Shown: piece after piece, positions 23,336 to 32,416 of the stretch | How positions within the stretch are numbered: position 1 is the first letter of the stretch | How the letters are laid out: each line of letters opens with the position of its first letter | From: JAAXHV01 sp965207165 | GTDB taxonomy: Bacteria > Pseudomonadota > Gammaproteobacteria > Eutrophobiales > Eutrophobiaceae | DNA: 64,000 nucleotides | Reading direction: 5' to 3' | Assembly: GCA_965207165.1 (NCBI GenBank) | Contig: OZ242265.1 | Coordinates: forward strand, 2,976,001-3,040,000 | Notes under the pieces: model-generated | Databases searched by the model: none | What the model was told of the DNA's origin: nothing | Seen by the model: the letters and a program-made list of their open reading frames with translations, nothing else | Made by a program: the position numbers and the translations under genes

Positions 23336-25614
23336 TGACTGACAATACTGATTACGTACTGGGGCCGGCCATTGCCGACTGGGATGTTTTGAAGAAACCT
23401 CTGGCCGTAGACCCTGTCACCTTTGAGATCATCCGCCACAAGCTGGCCGCGATCAATGAAGAACAGGCCCTGGCCCTGAAAGCGGTATCGGTCTCTCCCA
23501 TCGTCGCCGGCGCCGGCGATTTCAATAATGCACTGTTCACGGCTGACGGCAGGCTGGCATCCATGGGTCCCCAGGTGGTGTTTCACTCCGGCGCCATGCC
23601 TGTCATCCTCAGGCACGTGATGGCAGACTTTGCCGATGAAGAGTTTGCCGAAGGAGATATGTATATCGTCAACGATCCCTACAAAGGCGCCGTACACCAC
23701 CCCGACGTGAGTATTATGGCCCCGTTGTTTTTTCAGGGGCGGCTGGTTGCCTGGGCCGGTGTCACCGCGCACCAGGTGGATATGGGCGGGATGGCCGTCG
23801 GTTCCGTCTCGGTGCGGGCTACGGAAAAACAGCAGGAAGGCCTGATGATGCCGCCGATGCGTATCGTCGAAAAGGGCAAACTGCGCAAGGACATCTGGCG
23901 CATGATCATGAACATGACCCGCCAGCCGCAAATGGTCGGGCTGGACCTCAGCGGGTTTATCGCCTCCAACGTGGTGGCCCGGGACCGTTTGACCGAGCTC
24001 ATGGAGCAGTACGGCGCGGGCACCGTTTTGACCGTGATGGAAGAGTTGATCCGTTATTCGGAACGAAAAACCCGGGAACACCTGCAGACATTGCCCGATG
24101 GCGAGGTCAGGACCTGCGGCTACCTTGATCATGACGGCAGGGAAAACAAGGTCTACCGCACCGACGTCAGGATTATCAAGGAAGGTGACCGGTTAACCAT
24201 AGACATGTCCGACTCATCACCGCAGGCGTCCGGTTATATCAACTGCACAGAGGGTTGCCTGGTAGGCGCCATCTTCGGCGGCGTAGCGCCCCTGTTGGGC
24301 TCCGGCATACCCTGGAACCAGGGCATCCTGAACAGTATCGAGGTGATTGCGCCCAAGGGCCTGATCTGTAACGCCATTGCACCGGCGGCTACCGGCGCCG
24401 CAACTATCGGCCAGGGTTGGGTGATCACGTTGACGACCGCGCATGCCATATCGAAATTGCTGGCGCTGTCCGAGGAGAGCCGGAAACATTCACAGGGCGT
24501 GACCCACGGTACCATGGCGGCGCTGTTTACCGGCGATACCAACCAGCATGGCGAACCTTTCGGTAACCAGTTGATCGACGCGCAGGTTGGTGGCGGCGGC
24601 GCCAACCCGTTCGCGGACGGCCTGGACCAGACCGGTTGTTTCGTCTCGCCCAGACCCCACATCCCCAATATTGAATACAACGAAATCCACAGCCCCATGC
24701 TGTTTCTTTACCGCTCCTTCTTCCCGGACACGGGGGGGGACGGTGAACAGCGCGGCGGCCGCGCGGCCGGCACCGCCTGGACACCCCACGGCGTGGAACG
24801 ATTGCGCTGTTCCCTCACGTCCCACGGCGTTGAAGTGCCGATATCCTACGGCCAGTTCGGCGGTTTCCCCGGGGTGTGCAGCAATGCCATGATCATTCAT
24901 GAGTCGGATATCAGGAGCAAATATGCCCAGGGCGAATTGCCCTTGAAGCTGGAAGACGTGCTCGCGCCTTTAGACCTGGATGAACTGGGAGGGCAGCCGC
25001 AGGTACTCGCGGCCAAACAGGATGAGCTGCCCCTGTTTCCGGGCGACATTGTGCAATATACCTGGCAGGGCGGCGGTGGCTACGGCGACCCGCTGCAACG
25101 CGCACCGGAGGCGGTTGCAGCCGACGTGGCGGCAGGATACATCTCGGCACGGCGGGCGCTGGACGTCTACGGCGTCGTATCCGGCGAGGACACGGGAAAA
25201 ACCGGATCGCGTCGCAAACGGATGCGGCAACACCGTCTGGCAAACGCCCACCCGCCTTCCCGCACATCAGGCAACCAGCGTGACACAGGCGCTCCGCTTT
25301 CCCGTTTCGGCGCCGGCCTGATCCTGGCTCACACGAAAACGGAAGAACTGCAATTCGAATGCGAGTGTGGTCACATCTTCTGTAGCGCCAACGATAACTG
25401 GAAAGATCATGCTGCACATCACAGCCTGGAAAGCGATGAGCTTCCGGCAGGGATAAGACTGCATGAGACGATGGAACTGGTCGGGTACTTATGTCCTGGG
25501 TGCGGCCGGCAACACTCACTCGACGTAAAGCAGAAGGACGCTGCACCGTTGCACGACCTGAAGATAACCCGCTGGGCGGACCGGGATACACATGCAATCA
25601 CAACCACGGTTTAG
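23335..25614 (+). CDS. Hydantoinase B-type subunit fused to an acetone carboxylase gamma-like zinc domain
   Basis: A 759-residue protein. Residues about 20-615 are a HyuB/acetone carboxylase alpha-type catalytic subunit (DPVTFEIIRHKLAAINEEQ, YIVNDPYKGAVHHPDV, QVGGGGANPFADG, GGGGYGDPLQRAPEAV). A basic, low-complexity linker (about 620-660) leads to a C-terminal domain with FECECGHIFCSANDNW (Cys 676, 678, 683) and GYLCPGCGRQHSLDV (Cys 720, 723), the zinc-binding layout of acetone carboxylase gamma subunits. HyuB proteins normally end near residue 560-600. The fusion implies an ATP-dependent carboxylase of the acetone/acetophenone type acting with HyuA; the substrate is unknown. GTG 23332 is an alternative start. 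Confidence 0.85.
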   Translation: MTDNTDYVLGPAIADWDVLKKPLAVDPVTFEIIRHKLAAINEEQALALKAVSVSPIVAGAGDFNNALFTADGRLASMGPQVVFHSGAMPVILRHVMADFADEEFAEGDMYIVNDPYKGAVHHPDVSIMAPLFFQGRLVAWAGVTAHQVDMGGMAVGSVSVRATEKQQEGLMMPPMRIVEKGKLRKDIWRMIMNMTRQPQMVGLDLSGFIASNVVARDRLTELMEQYGAGTVLTVMEELIRYSERKTREHLQTLPDGEVRTCGYLDHDGRENKVYRTDVRIIKEGDRLTIDMSDSSPQASGYINCTEGCLVGAIFGGVAPLLGSGIPWNQGILNSIEVIAPKGLICNAIAPAATGAATIGQGWVITLTTAHAISKLLALSEESRKHSQGVTHGTMAALFTGDTNQHGEPFGNQLIDAQVGGGGANPFADGLDQTGCFVSPRPHIPNIEYNEIHSPMLFLYRSFFPDTGGDGEQRGGRAAGTAWTPHGVERLRCSLTSHGVEVPISYGQFGGFPGVCSNAMIIHESDIRSKYAQGELPLKLEDVLAPLDLDELGGQPQVLAAKQDELPLFPGDIVQYTWQGGGGYGDPLQRAPEAVAADVAAGYISARRALDVYGVVSGEDTGKTGSRRKRMRQHRLANAHPPSRTSGNQRDTGAPLSRFGAGLILAHTKTEELQFECECGHIFCSANDNWKDHAAHHSLESDELPAGIRLHETMELVGYLCPGCGRQHSLDVKQKDAAPLHDLKITRWADRDTHAITTTV

Positions 25615-26851
25615 ATTCTTCTTCGGCTCCAGCATCGTCCTGGCCTGCTTCGTCGGCATGATCGGCAATACGGGAGTGCTCCTGTTTGCCGGGACCGGCG
25701 TGCTGATCAAGCCCCTGACCCAGGAGTTCGGCTGGAGTCGCGGCGATGTATCCCTGGCCCTGACCCTGCTCACCGTCGGCATTGCCGTGGGGGTGCTGGT
25801 GAGCGGCAGGCTGATAGACCGCTACGGCGCCAGGCGGGTGCTTTGCGCATCCATTCTGTTATCCCTGCTGGTCATACTGACAGGACCGTTGTACGTCGCC
25901 ACCCTGCCCCTGTTTTACACCATGATGCTGCTTGCCGCGGTGGTCGGCGCGCCGACCAACACGCTCGGCTATGCGCGGGTGATTTCCGACTGGTTCGACA
26001 AGCGCAGGGGACTGTTCATCGGCATTAATTCAGCCGGGATCGGCCTGGGTTTTACCCTTGCGCCCCTGGTATGCAACTGGGCCATAGGCATCGGCGGTTG
26101 GCGCGCGGGTTATTTCAGCCTGGGCCTGTTCCTGCTGGTTATCGTATTCCCCACGGTTTACTTTCTCCTCATTGATAAACCCCAGGACGTGGGCCTGTTG
26201 CCGGACGGCGCCCCAAAAAGCACAACCGGCGAGCAGGAGGCTGCGGATACGAACGGTCACCTGTCGCTGGGCGAGGCGCTCAGGACCCGCGTGTTCTGGC
26301 TCATGATCATCATCGTTTCCTGTATTGCCTTTTCGCTGAACGGCATCTTCAGCCAGTTGGCCGCCTTGCTGACCGACCGGGGCATTGACATGACCACGGC
26401 TGCGCTGGTCGTCTCCACCATGGGTATGAGCATGGCCGTCGCCCGCGTAGTTGTCGGTTATATTATCGATAAACTGTTTGCGCCCATGGTGGCGGTGGGC
26501 GTTTTTATCTCGGTACTGCTCGGTGTCGGGTTGCTGATCTACGGGCAACACCTGAGCTTATACATTATTGCCGCCATCCTGATGGGGGTCGGTATCGGAA
26601 CGGAAAGCGACCTCATGGTGTTCCTGACCGGCCGCTATTTCGGGTTGCGCCACTTCGGGACGATCTTTTCCTGGGTCTTCATCGCCCACATGACCGGCAC
26701 CAGCCTGGGGCCCTATCTCATGGGCAGCTCTTATGACCTCCATGGCAGCTATATTCCCATACTCCAGGTATGCCTCGGCCTGCTGGCTTTGGCTACGGTG
26801 CTGTTTGCGTTTCTGGGGAGATACGACCAGTTTACCCGCAGCAAGAAGTAA
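25592..26851 (+). CDS. MFS transporter (oxalate:formate antiporter/monocarboxylate type)
   Basis: A 419-residue integral membrane protein with about 12 predicted hydrophobic helices in two halves. Features are the N-terminal QEFGWSRGDVSLALTLLTVG, the MFS loop motif GRLIDRYGARRV between helices 2 and 3, RVISDWFDKRRGLFIGINSAG after helix 4, and GYIIDKLFAPMVAVG as its C-half counterpart. This subfamily imports or exchanges organic acids. The start overlaps the end of the carboxylase gene by 23 bp, indicating coupling and a transport role for the carboxylase substrate or product. Start ATG 25592; an internal Met would remove helix 1. Confidence 0.9.
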   Translation: MQSQPRFRFFFGSSIVLACFVGMIGNTGVLLFAGTGVLIKPLTQEFGWSRGDVSLALTLLTVGIAVGVLVSGRLIDRYGARRVLCASILLSLLVILTGPLYVATLPLFYTMMLLAAVVGAPTNTLGYARVISDWFDKRRGLFIGINSAGIGLGFTLAPLVCNWAIGIGGWRAGYFSLGLFLLVIVFPTVYFLLIDKPQDVGLLPDGAPKSTTGEQEAADTNGHLSLGEALRTRVFWLMIIIVSCIAFSLNGIFSQLAALLTDRGIDMTTAALVVSTMGMSMAVARVVVGYIIDKLFAPMVAVGVFISVLLGVGLLIYGQHLSLYIIAAILMGVGIGTESDLMVFLTGRYFGLRHFGTIFSWVFIAHMTGTSLGPYLMGSSYDLHGSYIPILQVCLGLLALATVLFAFLGRYDQFTRSKK

Positions 26852-26854
26852 CAG

Positions 26855-28138
26855 CTATTTCCGGTAAAAAATCTCCCGCTCGTTATCCAGGTCCAGGTAA
26901 CGATCACGAAGCCGGGTTGATCTTGATGTCATCGGAATAATCTTGCCTTTCACGATCACCTGCTCTGCCAGGGTCATGATTTCCAGGGGGTCGCCATCCC
27001 ATATAACCAGGGTGGCCTGTTTGCCCGGTTCCAGGCTGCCCGCCTTGTCGGCAAAGCCAAATACGGAGGCCGGGTTTAACGTCATGGCCTTGAGCGCGGC
27101 CGTCTTATCCATGCCATAGGCAACCGCGTTACCCGCAGCCTGACGCACCAGGAATGCATTATGGGTATGCAGGAAATCCACCCCGGTAAACAATACCGTT
27201 ACCCCGGCCGCATCCAGCAAGGCTGCCGCATCCAGCCTTGCCGCCAGTTGATCAAAATCTATGGGCAGGTTGGCCATGGGGTCGATAATGACCGCGACGT
27301 CTGCTTCGGCTAACTTATCAGCCACGCGCCAAGCTTCACTGGCTCCGGCTATAACAAGTTTGAAACCAAATTGCCTTTTCAACGCCAGCAGCACTTCGAT
27401 ATCACTGGCGCGGTGTACATTCACCACCAGGGGTAAATTCCCGTCGATAACGGGCATGAGCGCTTCCAGGTCATGAACTTCCAGCGACAAGTCCCGCCAG
27501 TTACCTGACATTACGGCATGACGGTTTGTCCTGTACTCATGTGTATCGGCAAGGGCTCGCTGCATTTTCAGGTACGAAGTTGCCCGGGAGCCTCCTCCCG
27601 CTTCGCTGGAACTGCTGCCCAGGCGCGCAAACATTGCCGCTGACTTATGCAAAACCGAGGACGGCTTGCCAAGTTGAAGAACGATGCCTTGCCCCGCAAA
27701 TACGTGCTGGTTCGATTCGGGTGCGACGACCGCATGGGTTAATCCATGGATTAAATTATGCGGCAACAATGTTGAACCGGGATTGACGGCAGGAAAAATA
27801 TTAAACGCAGAGCTGAATTGCTCATCCGCGGTCGATACGTCATCCGTCCCTTCAACCTCACTTATTTCCCTGACGCCGAGGTAGGTATACGCGTTGATTA
27901 AACCCGGTGTGATCTGTTTATCGCTTGCATCTATGACGTTCCCGGCGGAGGATGGATCAATATCCGTACCCAGGGCGGCAATGGATCCGTCCCTGATCAA
28001 TATGTCTGCATTTTCCAGGGTCCCGGCGCCGGTCAAGGTATGGATAGAGGCATTTTTTATCAATATCTCCCCGGCGGGTACAGGAACTGTGAGAAAGACA
28101 AAAACAATGGAAACGATTAGTTTGCTGCCGCGTCTCAT
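26855..28138 (-). CDS. Exported amidohydrolase-like protein lacking the HxH metal motif
   Basis: A 427-residue protein with an N-terminal signal peptide (KLIVSIVFVFLTVPVPAG) and the fold of imidazolonepropionase-like amidohydrolases: ENADILIRDGSIAALG at the start and GSLEPGKQATLVIWDGDPLE at the end. The strand-1 HxH that binds metal in active enzymes reads NAYTYLG here (Tyr84, Tyr86), and the later catalytic His region reads LVIAGASEAW. It is therefore probably catalytically dead or altered. It starts four bases inside the end of the intact paralogue at 28135-29541, so the two are coupled and may form a heteromer, in which this subunit is structural. Confidence 0.85.
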   Translation of the reverse strand: MRRGSKLIVSIVFVFLTVPVPAGEILIKNASIHTLTGAGTLENADILIRDGSIAALGTDIDPSSAGNVIDASDKQITPGLINAYTYLGVREISEVEGTDDVSTADEQFSSAFNIFPAVNPGSTLLPHNLIHGLTHAVVAPESNQHVFAGQGIVLQLGKPSSVLHKSAAMFARLGSSSSEAGGGSRATSYLKMQRALADTHEYRTNRHAVMSGNWRDLSLEVHDLEALMPVIDGNLPLVVNVHRASDIEVLLALKRQFGFKLVIAGASEAWRVADKLAEADVAVIIDPMANLPIDFDQLAARLDAAALLDAAGVTVLFTGVDFLHTHNAFLVRQAAGNAVAYGMDKTAALKAMTLNPASVFGFADKAGSLEPGKQATLVIWDGDPLEIMTLAEQVIVKGKIIPMTSRSTRLRDRYLDLDNEREIFYRK

Positions 28139-29541
28139 AATCGTTCATCCGTCGGGTCGATAATGCCGAGATCAAAATCCGTGACGGGCTGCCGGGTCTC
28201 ATCCAGCCGGTCATAAATCAAAACGCCGTCAATAAACACCTTCTCCGTTTTACTGTAGACGCTGAAGGGGTCTCCGTCCCATAACACCAGGTCAGCCATT
28301 TTTCCGACTTCCAGGCTGCCTGTCAGGGCATCGATACCCAATGCCCTGGCGGGATTGCTGGTAATCCAGTTTATGGCATGGGCGCGGGTAATGTGATAAC
28401 CCGCATCGATACCGGCAGCCATTGCCTTTGCCGCTTCCTGGTTCAGGTGCTGCACGGTTATCGCAGAATCAGAGTGCACGATCGCACAGGCCCCGGCTGC
28501 ATCCACCATGGCTACGTTGCCTTCCACCATGTCATAAGCTTCGTGCTTGAAACCCCACCACTCCGGCCACATCGCCGCGCAGATATCATGCTCAGCCAGG
28601 ATATCTGCGACCTTGTACGCCTCAACGGCATGGTGAAAAGCCGTAACCCTGTAGTTAAACTCCCTGGCGATATCGATCATCACCGCCATCTCTTCACCCC
28701 GGTAACAATGATTGTGCACCAGGATGTTTCCGCGTAAGACTTCGGCCAGGGTTTCCAGCTGCAGATCTCTCAGTGGCGGATCAGTTTCTTCTCCTTGCGC
28801 CTGTTTCCCGGCATAGGCGTCCTGTTTGTTGACGTAGTCTGCGGCCTCTATCCATGCCGTTCGATAACCGGCAACATTAGCCATCCTTGATGCCGGCGTC
28901 TGTTTCAGCTGTCCGCCATAGACACGCTTGGGATTTTCACCACAGGCCATCTTCAAACTGTAAGGCGCACCCGGGAATTTCATCTCCTGGACGGTACGTG
29001 AAGGAATATTTTTAAGGGTAACTCCCCTGCCGCCAAACAGATTCGCGGACCCCGGCAGGATTTGTAACGTGGTAACCCCGCCGGCCAATGCCAGGGTAAA
29101 TTGCGGGTCCTGCGTCCACACGGAGTGTTCCGCATAGACCTGGGCCGTATTCGGATTGGTAATCTCATTACCATCGAGGTTCCCTTCATGGCTGGGCGCC
29201 GGATAAACGCCAAGGTGCGAATGCACGTCAATCAATCCCGGTGTTATCCACTTGCCCGAAGCGTCGATGACAACGGCGCTCCCGGGCGCATCGATTTCCC
29301 GCCCGATAGCGCTTATCTTTCCATCAATGAGTAATATTGATGTGTTATCAAGCCGGCTGCCGGTTCCGGTCAGTAACGTAGCATTACTCAACAGGACTGG
29401 GTTGGTTGCTGCCGGCGCGTAGGTACTGGGAAAAGGGTCTTCCCGGTCAGTAATGACATCGGCTTTATCCGTGCACGCGTTACTCAACGTTAATGCAAGC
29501 AATACAACGCAGAATCCTGGTATTCCAAGCCGGTTATTCAT
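28135..29541 (-). CDS. Exported amidohydrolase (imidazolonepropionase-like), probable lipoprotein
   Basis: A 468-residue metal-dependent hydrolase. The N-terminus GFCVVLLALTLSNAC looks like a lipoprotein signal with Cys23, although Asn at -2 is unusual. KWITPGLIDVHSHLG carries the HxH metal site (H107, H109), AFHHAVEAYK a further His, and IVHSDSA the catalytic Asp. The C-terminal EVGKMADLVLWDGDP is the usual composite beta domain. Predicted to act in the periplasm or at the outer membrane on a cyclic amide, dipeptide or similar bond; substrate unknown. Upstream partner of the degenerate paralogue at 26855-28138. Confidence 0.88.
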   Translation of the reverse strand: MNNRLGIPGFCVVLLALTLSNACTDKADVITDREDPFPSTYAPAATNPVLLSNATLLTGTGSRLDNTSILLIDGKISAIGREIDAPGSAVVIDASGKWITPGLIDVHSHLGVYPAPSHEGNLDGNEITNPNTAQVYAEHSVWTQDPQFTLALAGGVTTLQILPGSANLFGGRGVTLKNIPSRTVQEMKFPGAPYSLKMACGENPKRVYGGQLKQTPASRMANVAGYRTAWIEAADYVNKQDAYAGKQAQGEETDPPLRDLQLETLAEVLRGNILVHNHCYRGEEMAVMIDIAREFNYRVTAFHHAVEAYKVADILAEHDICAAMWPEWWGFKHEAYDMVEGNVAMVDAAGACAIVHSDSAITVQHLNQEAAKAMAAGIDAGYHITRAHAINWITSNPARALGIDALTGSLEVGKMADLVLWDGDPFSVYSKTEKVFIDGVLIYDRLDETRQPVTDFDLGIIDPTDERL

Positions 29542-29632
29542 ACCTCATTATTGCTTTCTCGTTATGGTAAATCAAACGGTGGCCGTCTGAACGTCTGTGA
29601 AGCCCCGATATTCGTCACGCCAGGAATGGATG

Positions 29633-30727
29633 TTATTCCCGCAAGCCTTTTTCTTCCAGCCTGGGCAACACCTCGTCACGGAAATACGGGAACTCCCCGG
29701 TGAAATCCACGAATGACAGGGTGGCGCCGGCGCACCCTATTTCATGAAGTCTTTCCAGTTCTGCCACGACCTTGTCCGGCGTCCCGACCAGGGGCATACC
29801 GCCGTGGCCGCCGGCCATCCTCTCGCGTAACATCTTGATCACATCCTTGGGAAAGGATTCGGCGTTGGCGAACATCAGTTCGATGACGCGGTCTACCGCG
29901 GTCCAGTCGGCATTGTCGCGGGCGTACCAGTCGTGGAAATCGTCCGCCTCTTTTTGCGTGGGCCGGCAGACAACGTAGGTCAGTGCAAATACGCCGACCT
30001 CACGGCCCAGTGCTCCGGCCTGCAGTTTCAGTTCCCGGATGTCAGTTCTCGATTTCTCATGCTCTATAACCGGCGTGAACAGGTAGTTCGCGTTGCGGGT
30101 GGCAAACGCCTTGCCTTCCTTTGAGCCGCCGGCATTGAATACGGGAATAAGGCCGTTGACCGGTTTGGGGTAACTGTGAACGCCCTTGAGCTGGTAGAAC
30201 TCGCCGTCCCAGTCAAAATCACCATCGGTCTCCGACCAGCATTTCCTGACGATGTCGTACCACTCCTGGCCCAGGCGGTAACGTGTCTCGTGATCATCGG
30301 GCAGTTTGAACCCCAGTGCTTGGTACTCCGGTTTGTTCCAGCCGCAGACGATATTGACGCCGGCGCGGCCGTGGCCGATCCGGTCCAGGGTAGCCAGTTG
30401 CTTGGCGGCGATGACGGGATTGTGGAACCCGGTGTGGGTCGTGGCGAATATGGTGATGTTTTTCGTCTGCGCCAGCAGTCCTGCAGCCCAGGTCAGGGTC
30501 TCCAGCACGTTGTGCTGAAAATTGGTGGCGCCGCCGTATCCGATCCAGCGGGCGATGGGCAACTGGAATTCCAGGCCCGCCTCGTCGGTGAGTTGCGCCT
30601 GTTTCAGGTTGTTGTCCCAGGAACTGTCCCAGCGTTCCTCGATCCCGGTCATGGCCTGGCCGCTGGAGCAGTTTGCGGAAAAGATTCCCAGTTTCAACTT
30701 GTTTTTGCTGTCAAGCAAGGCGGACAT
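29633..30727 (-). CDS. LLM-class flavin-dependent monooxygenase (SfnG/RutA-like)
   Basis: A 364-residue luciferase-like TIM barrel. GYGGATNFQHNVLETLTWAA, IFATTHTGFHNPVIAAKQLA, the RAGVNIVCGWNKPEYQALG stretch and the substrate/FMN loop FNAGGSKEGKAFA are those of FMNH2-dependent monooxygenases such as dimethylsulfone monooxygenase and pyrimidine monooxygenase. It would need an NAD(P)H:flavin reductase, none of which is adjacent. It stands alone between the amidohydrolase pair and a divergent gene. The oxidised substrate (sulfone, sulfonate, pyrimidine or other) cannot be assigned from sequence. Confidence 0.9.
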   Translation of the reverse strand: MSALLDSKNKLKLGIFSANCSSGQAMTGIEERWDSSWDNNLKQAQLTDEAGLEFQLPIARWIGYGGATNFQHNVLETLTWAAGLLAQTKNITIFATTHTGFHNPVIAAKQLATLDRIGHGRAGVNIVCGWNKPEYQALGFKLPDDHETRYRLGQEWYDIVRKCWSETDGDFDWDGEFYQLKGVHSYPKPVNGLIPVFNAGGSKEGKAFATRNANYLFTPVIEHEKSRTDIRELKLQAGALGREVGVFALTYVVCRPTQKEADDFHDWYARDNADWTAVDRVIELMFANAESFPKDVIKMLRERMAGGHGGMPLVGTPDKVVAELERLHEIGCAGATLSFVDFTGEFPYFRDEVLPRLEEKGLRE

Positions 30728-30853
30728 TAAGTCAGGTCAACTGATTCGTGATCATGATTATCAATGATAACAGTTTGCAGGGTGCCGGTGATCTGTTCGC
30801 TCTGGTAACTTTCAGCTTGCGCGCATTTAAACGAGTGTCTATATAGTTGTCGC

Positions 30854-32392
30854 ATGTTATCTGCATTGCAAATTCGTACGGGTGCCGGCAAAGATCACAC
30901 AGGCCTGTCCTCGATCACAACCGGATTTAGAACCGGCCCATGCCCCGTCCGGTTCATGACTGCCATTGATACTGCCCAGGCTCACATGGGTAACCGGACG
31001 CTCATGCACTACGTCAGCCAGCAGTACCGGCAGCAGGTCCATGATATCGCCCGGGACGGCCTCCGGGGCTCGCCCCGGCCTTTCCCCTTCAAGGACCTGA
31101 TTCAGCAGTCCTTCGGTGAACACCATAATATCAGTGGTCTTGAAGCTTATACAGGCGCAGCCGCCCGTGCCGCCAATGCCAACCTGGATTCCAGGGCTTA
31201 CCACAAGGGGGGACAGGTTGCCTTTTCCGGACAACCCACGCTCAGGGAAGCTGCCCATGAAGCGGCGCACTTTGTACAAACCGTGCGTGGTGATGAGCTT
31301 GAAGGGGGCATTGGCGAGTCAAATGATCGGTATGAACGGCATGCCGACGCGGTAGCGAACAGGGTTGTCCGGGGGCAATCTGCCGCCCCACTGCTTGAGC
31401 AGATCCCGGGAGACAGTACCGGCACCGTCCCCGGCGCCAATAGTATATCTGCGCCGGTGCAGATGACCGGGGGAAATTTGCCGGGACGTCTTGTCAGGCC
31501 TGTACGAGGGTTCGGGAACCGGGGCCTCCAGGCACCCCAACGGCGATATTTCCAACAGTTGGTAGCGGGGACCAGGGCGCTTATTGCGGCGGCAGAAAGT
31601 CCAGACCCTTATCGGGCGGAGATCTTTAAAAAGAGAACTGAACTTCGCAGATTATTTAATAAATATAACGCTGCGGTGGGCATGCCTCTTTTCCCTGTTC
31701 CTGATTCTGTAGAGGATTCCATACAGCGATCTTATCAACTTGGAGATAGTCGAGGTTGGGATAACGCCGAAGTTGGAAAAGTACTTGATGAGTTGTTTAT
31801 TCTCCAGGAAAAGCGTAGAAACTCGGACCTGGACGAGTATGGGAATTTTGGAAAGTTTGAAGAACATATAAAAGCAACACACCCGGGTGCGTGGTCATTC
31901 CGTGACTTGTTTAATAACGACGGAGCGAAGAAAGCCGGGTTCCCGGTTGAGATGATTCGATATGCGGCCTGTCCTCTGGCACAGGGAGTTCAATTTCCGG
32001 TTTGGCCCAAAATTTATGCTCACTGTGTAGAAAAGATGGGGGAAGCAATAGAGACAAACCCGTCTGCGGAAGGCGCGCACGTTAATTTCGACTCTCTCAG
32101 GACCGAAAGAATTGCAGAACTCATAAAGATCGGTAATGCCGGACAGTTTGATCATATGACACAATGGGAAATGTCAGCACGCCTGGGCGTGACTGAATGG
32201 GAACTCATCCGGGCGTTGGAAACGCTTGGCTCTTCACGGGTTCATACTTACAGTTATAACAGTAAAGAGGCAAAATACTTTGAATTTACTCTTCCCATCC
32301 CCGATAAGCTGCCGGAGGCTGGAACGCCTGAACATGAGCGCCTGGTAGAGTATTTCAGAACGCTTGCTATTCGTTATGCAGGACCTGGCTAA
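30854..32392 (+). CDS. DUF4157/eCIS-core metallopeptidase-like domain protein with unknown C-terminal region
   Basis: A protein of up to 512 residues. Residues about 75-180 are a DUF4157 (eCIS core) domain: IQQSFGEHHNISGLEAYTGA, AYHKGGQVAFSG, then LREAAHEAAHFVQTVRG with the HExxH zinc motif (H135-E-A-A-H139) and a downstream NDRYERHADAVANRV. The remaining 330 residues match nothing I recognise and are encoded by clearly AT-richer DNA from about 31,600 on, with rare-looking codons. Such proteins are often effectors of contractile injection systems or polymorphic toxins, but no injection-system genes are present here. The start is uncertain: ATG 30854, 30956 and 30986 all lack a ribosome site. 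Confidence 0.7.
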   Translation: MLSALQIRTGAGKDHTGLSSITTGFRTGPCPVRFMTAIDTAQAHMGNRTLMHYVSQQYRQQVHDIARDGLRGSPRPFPFKDLIQQSFGEHHNISGLEAYTGAAARAANANLDSRAYHKGGQVAFSGQPTLREAAHEAAHFVQTVRGDELEGGIGESNDRYERHADAVANRVVRGQSAAPLLEQIPGDSTGTVPGANSISAPVQMTGGNLPGRLVRPVRGFGNRGLQAPQRRYFQQLVAGTRALIAAAESPDPYRAEIFKKRTELRRLFNKYNAAVGMPLFPVPDSVEDSIQRSYQLGDSRGWDNAEVGKVLDELFILQEKRRNSDLDEYGNFGKFEEHIKATHPGAWSFRDLFNNDGAKKAGFPVEMIRYAACPLAQGVQFPVWPKIYAHCVEKMGEAIETNPSAEGAHVNFDSLRTERIAELIKIGNAGQFDHMTQWEMSARLGVTEWELIRALETLGSSRVHTYSYNSKEAKYFEFTLPIPDKLPEAGTPEHERLVEYFRTLAIRYAGPG

Positions 32393-32416
32393 CGCGTTTG
32401 TACAAGTCCGCACCTG

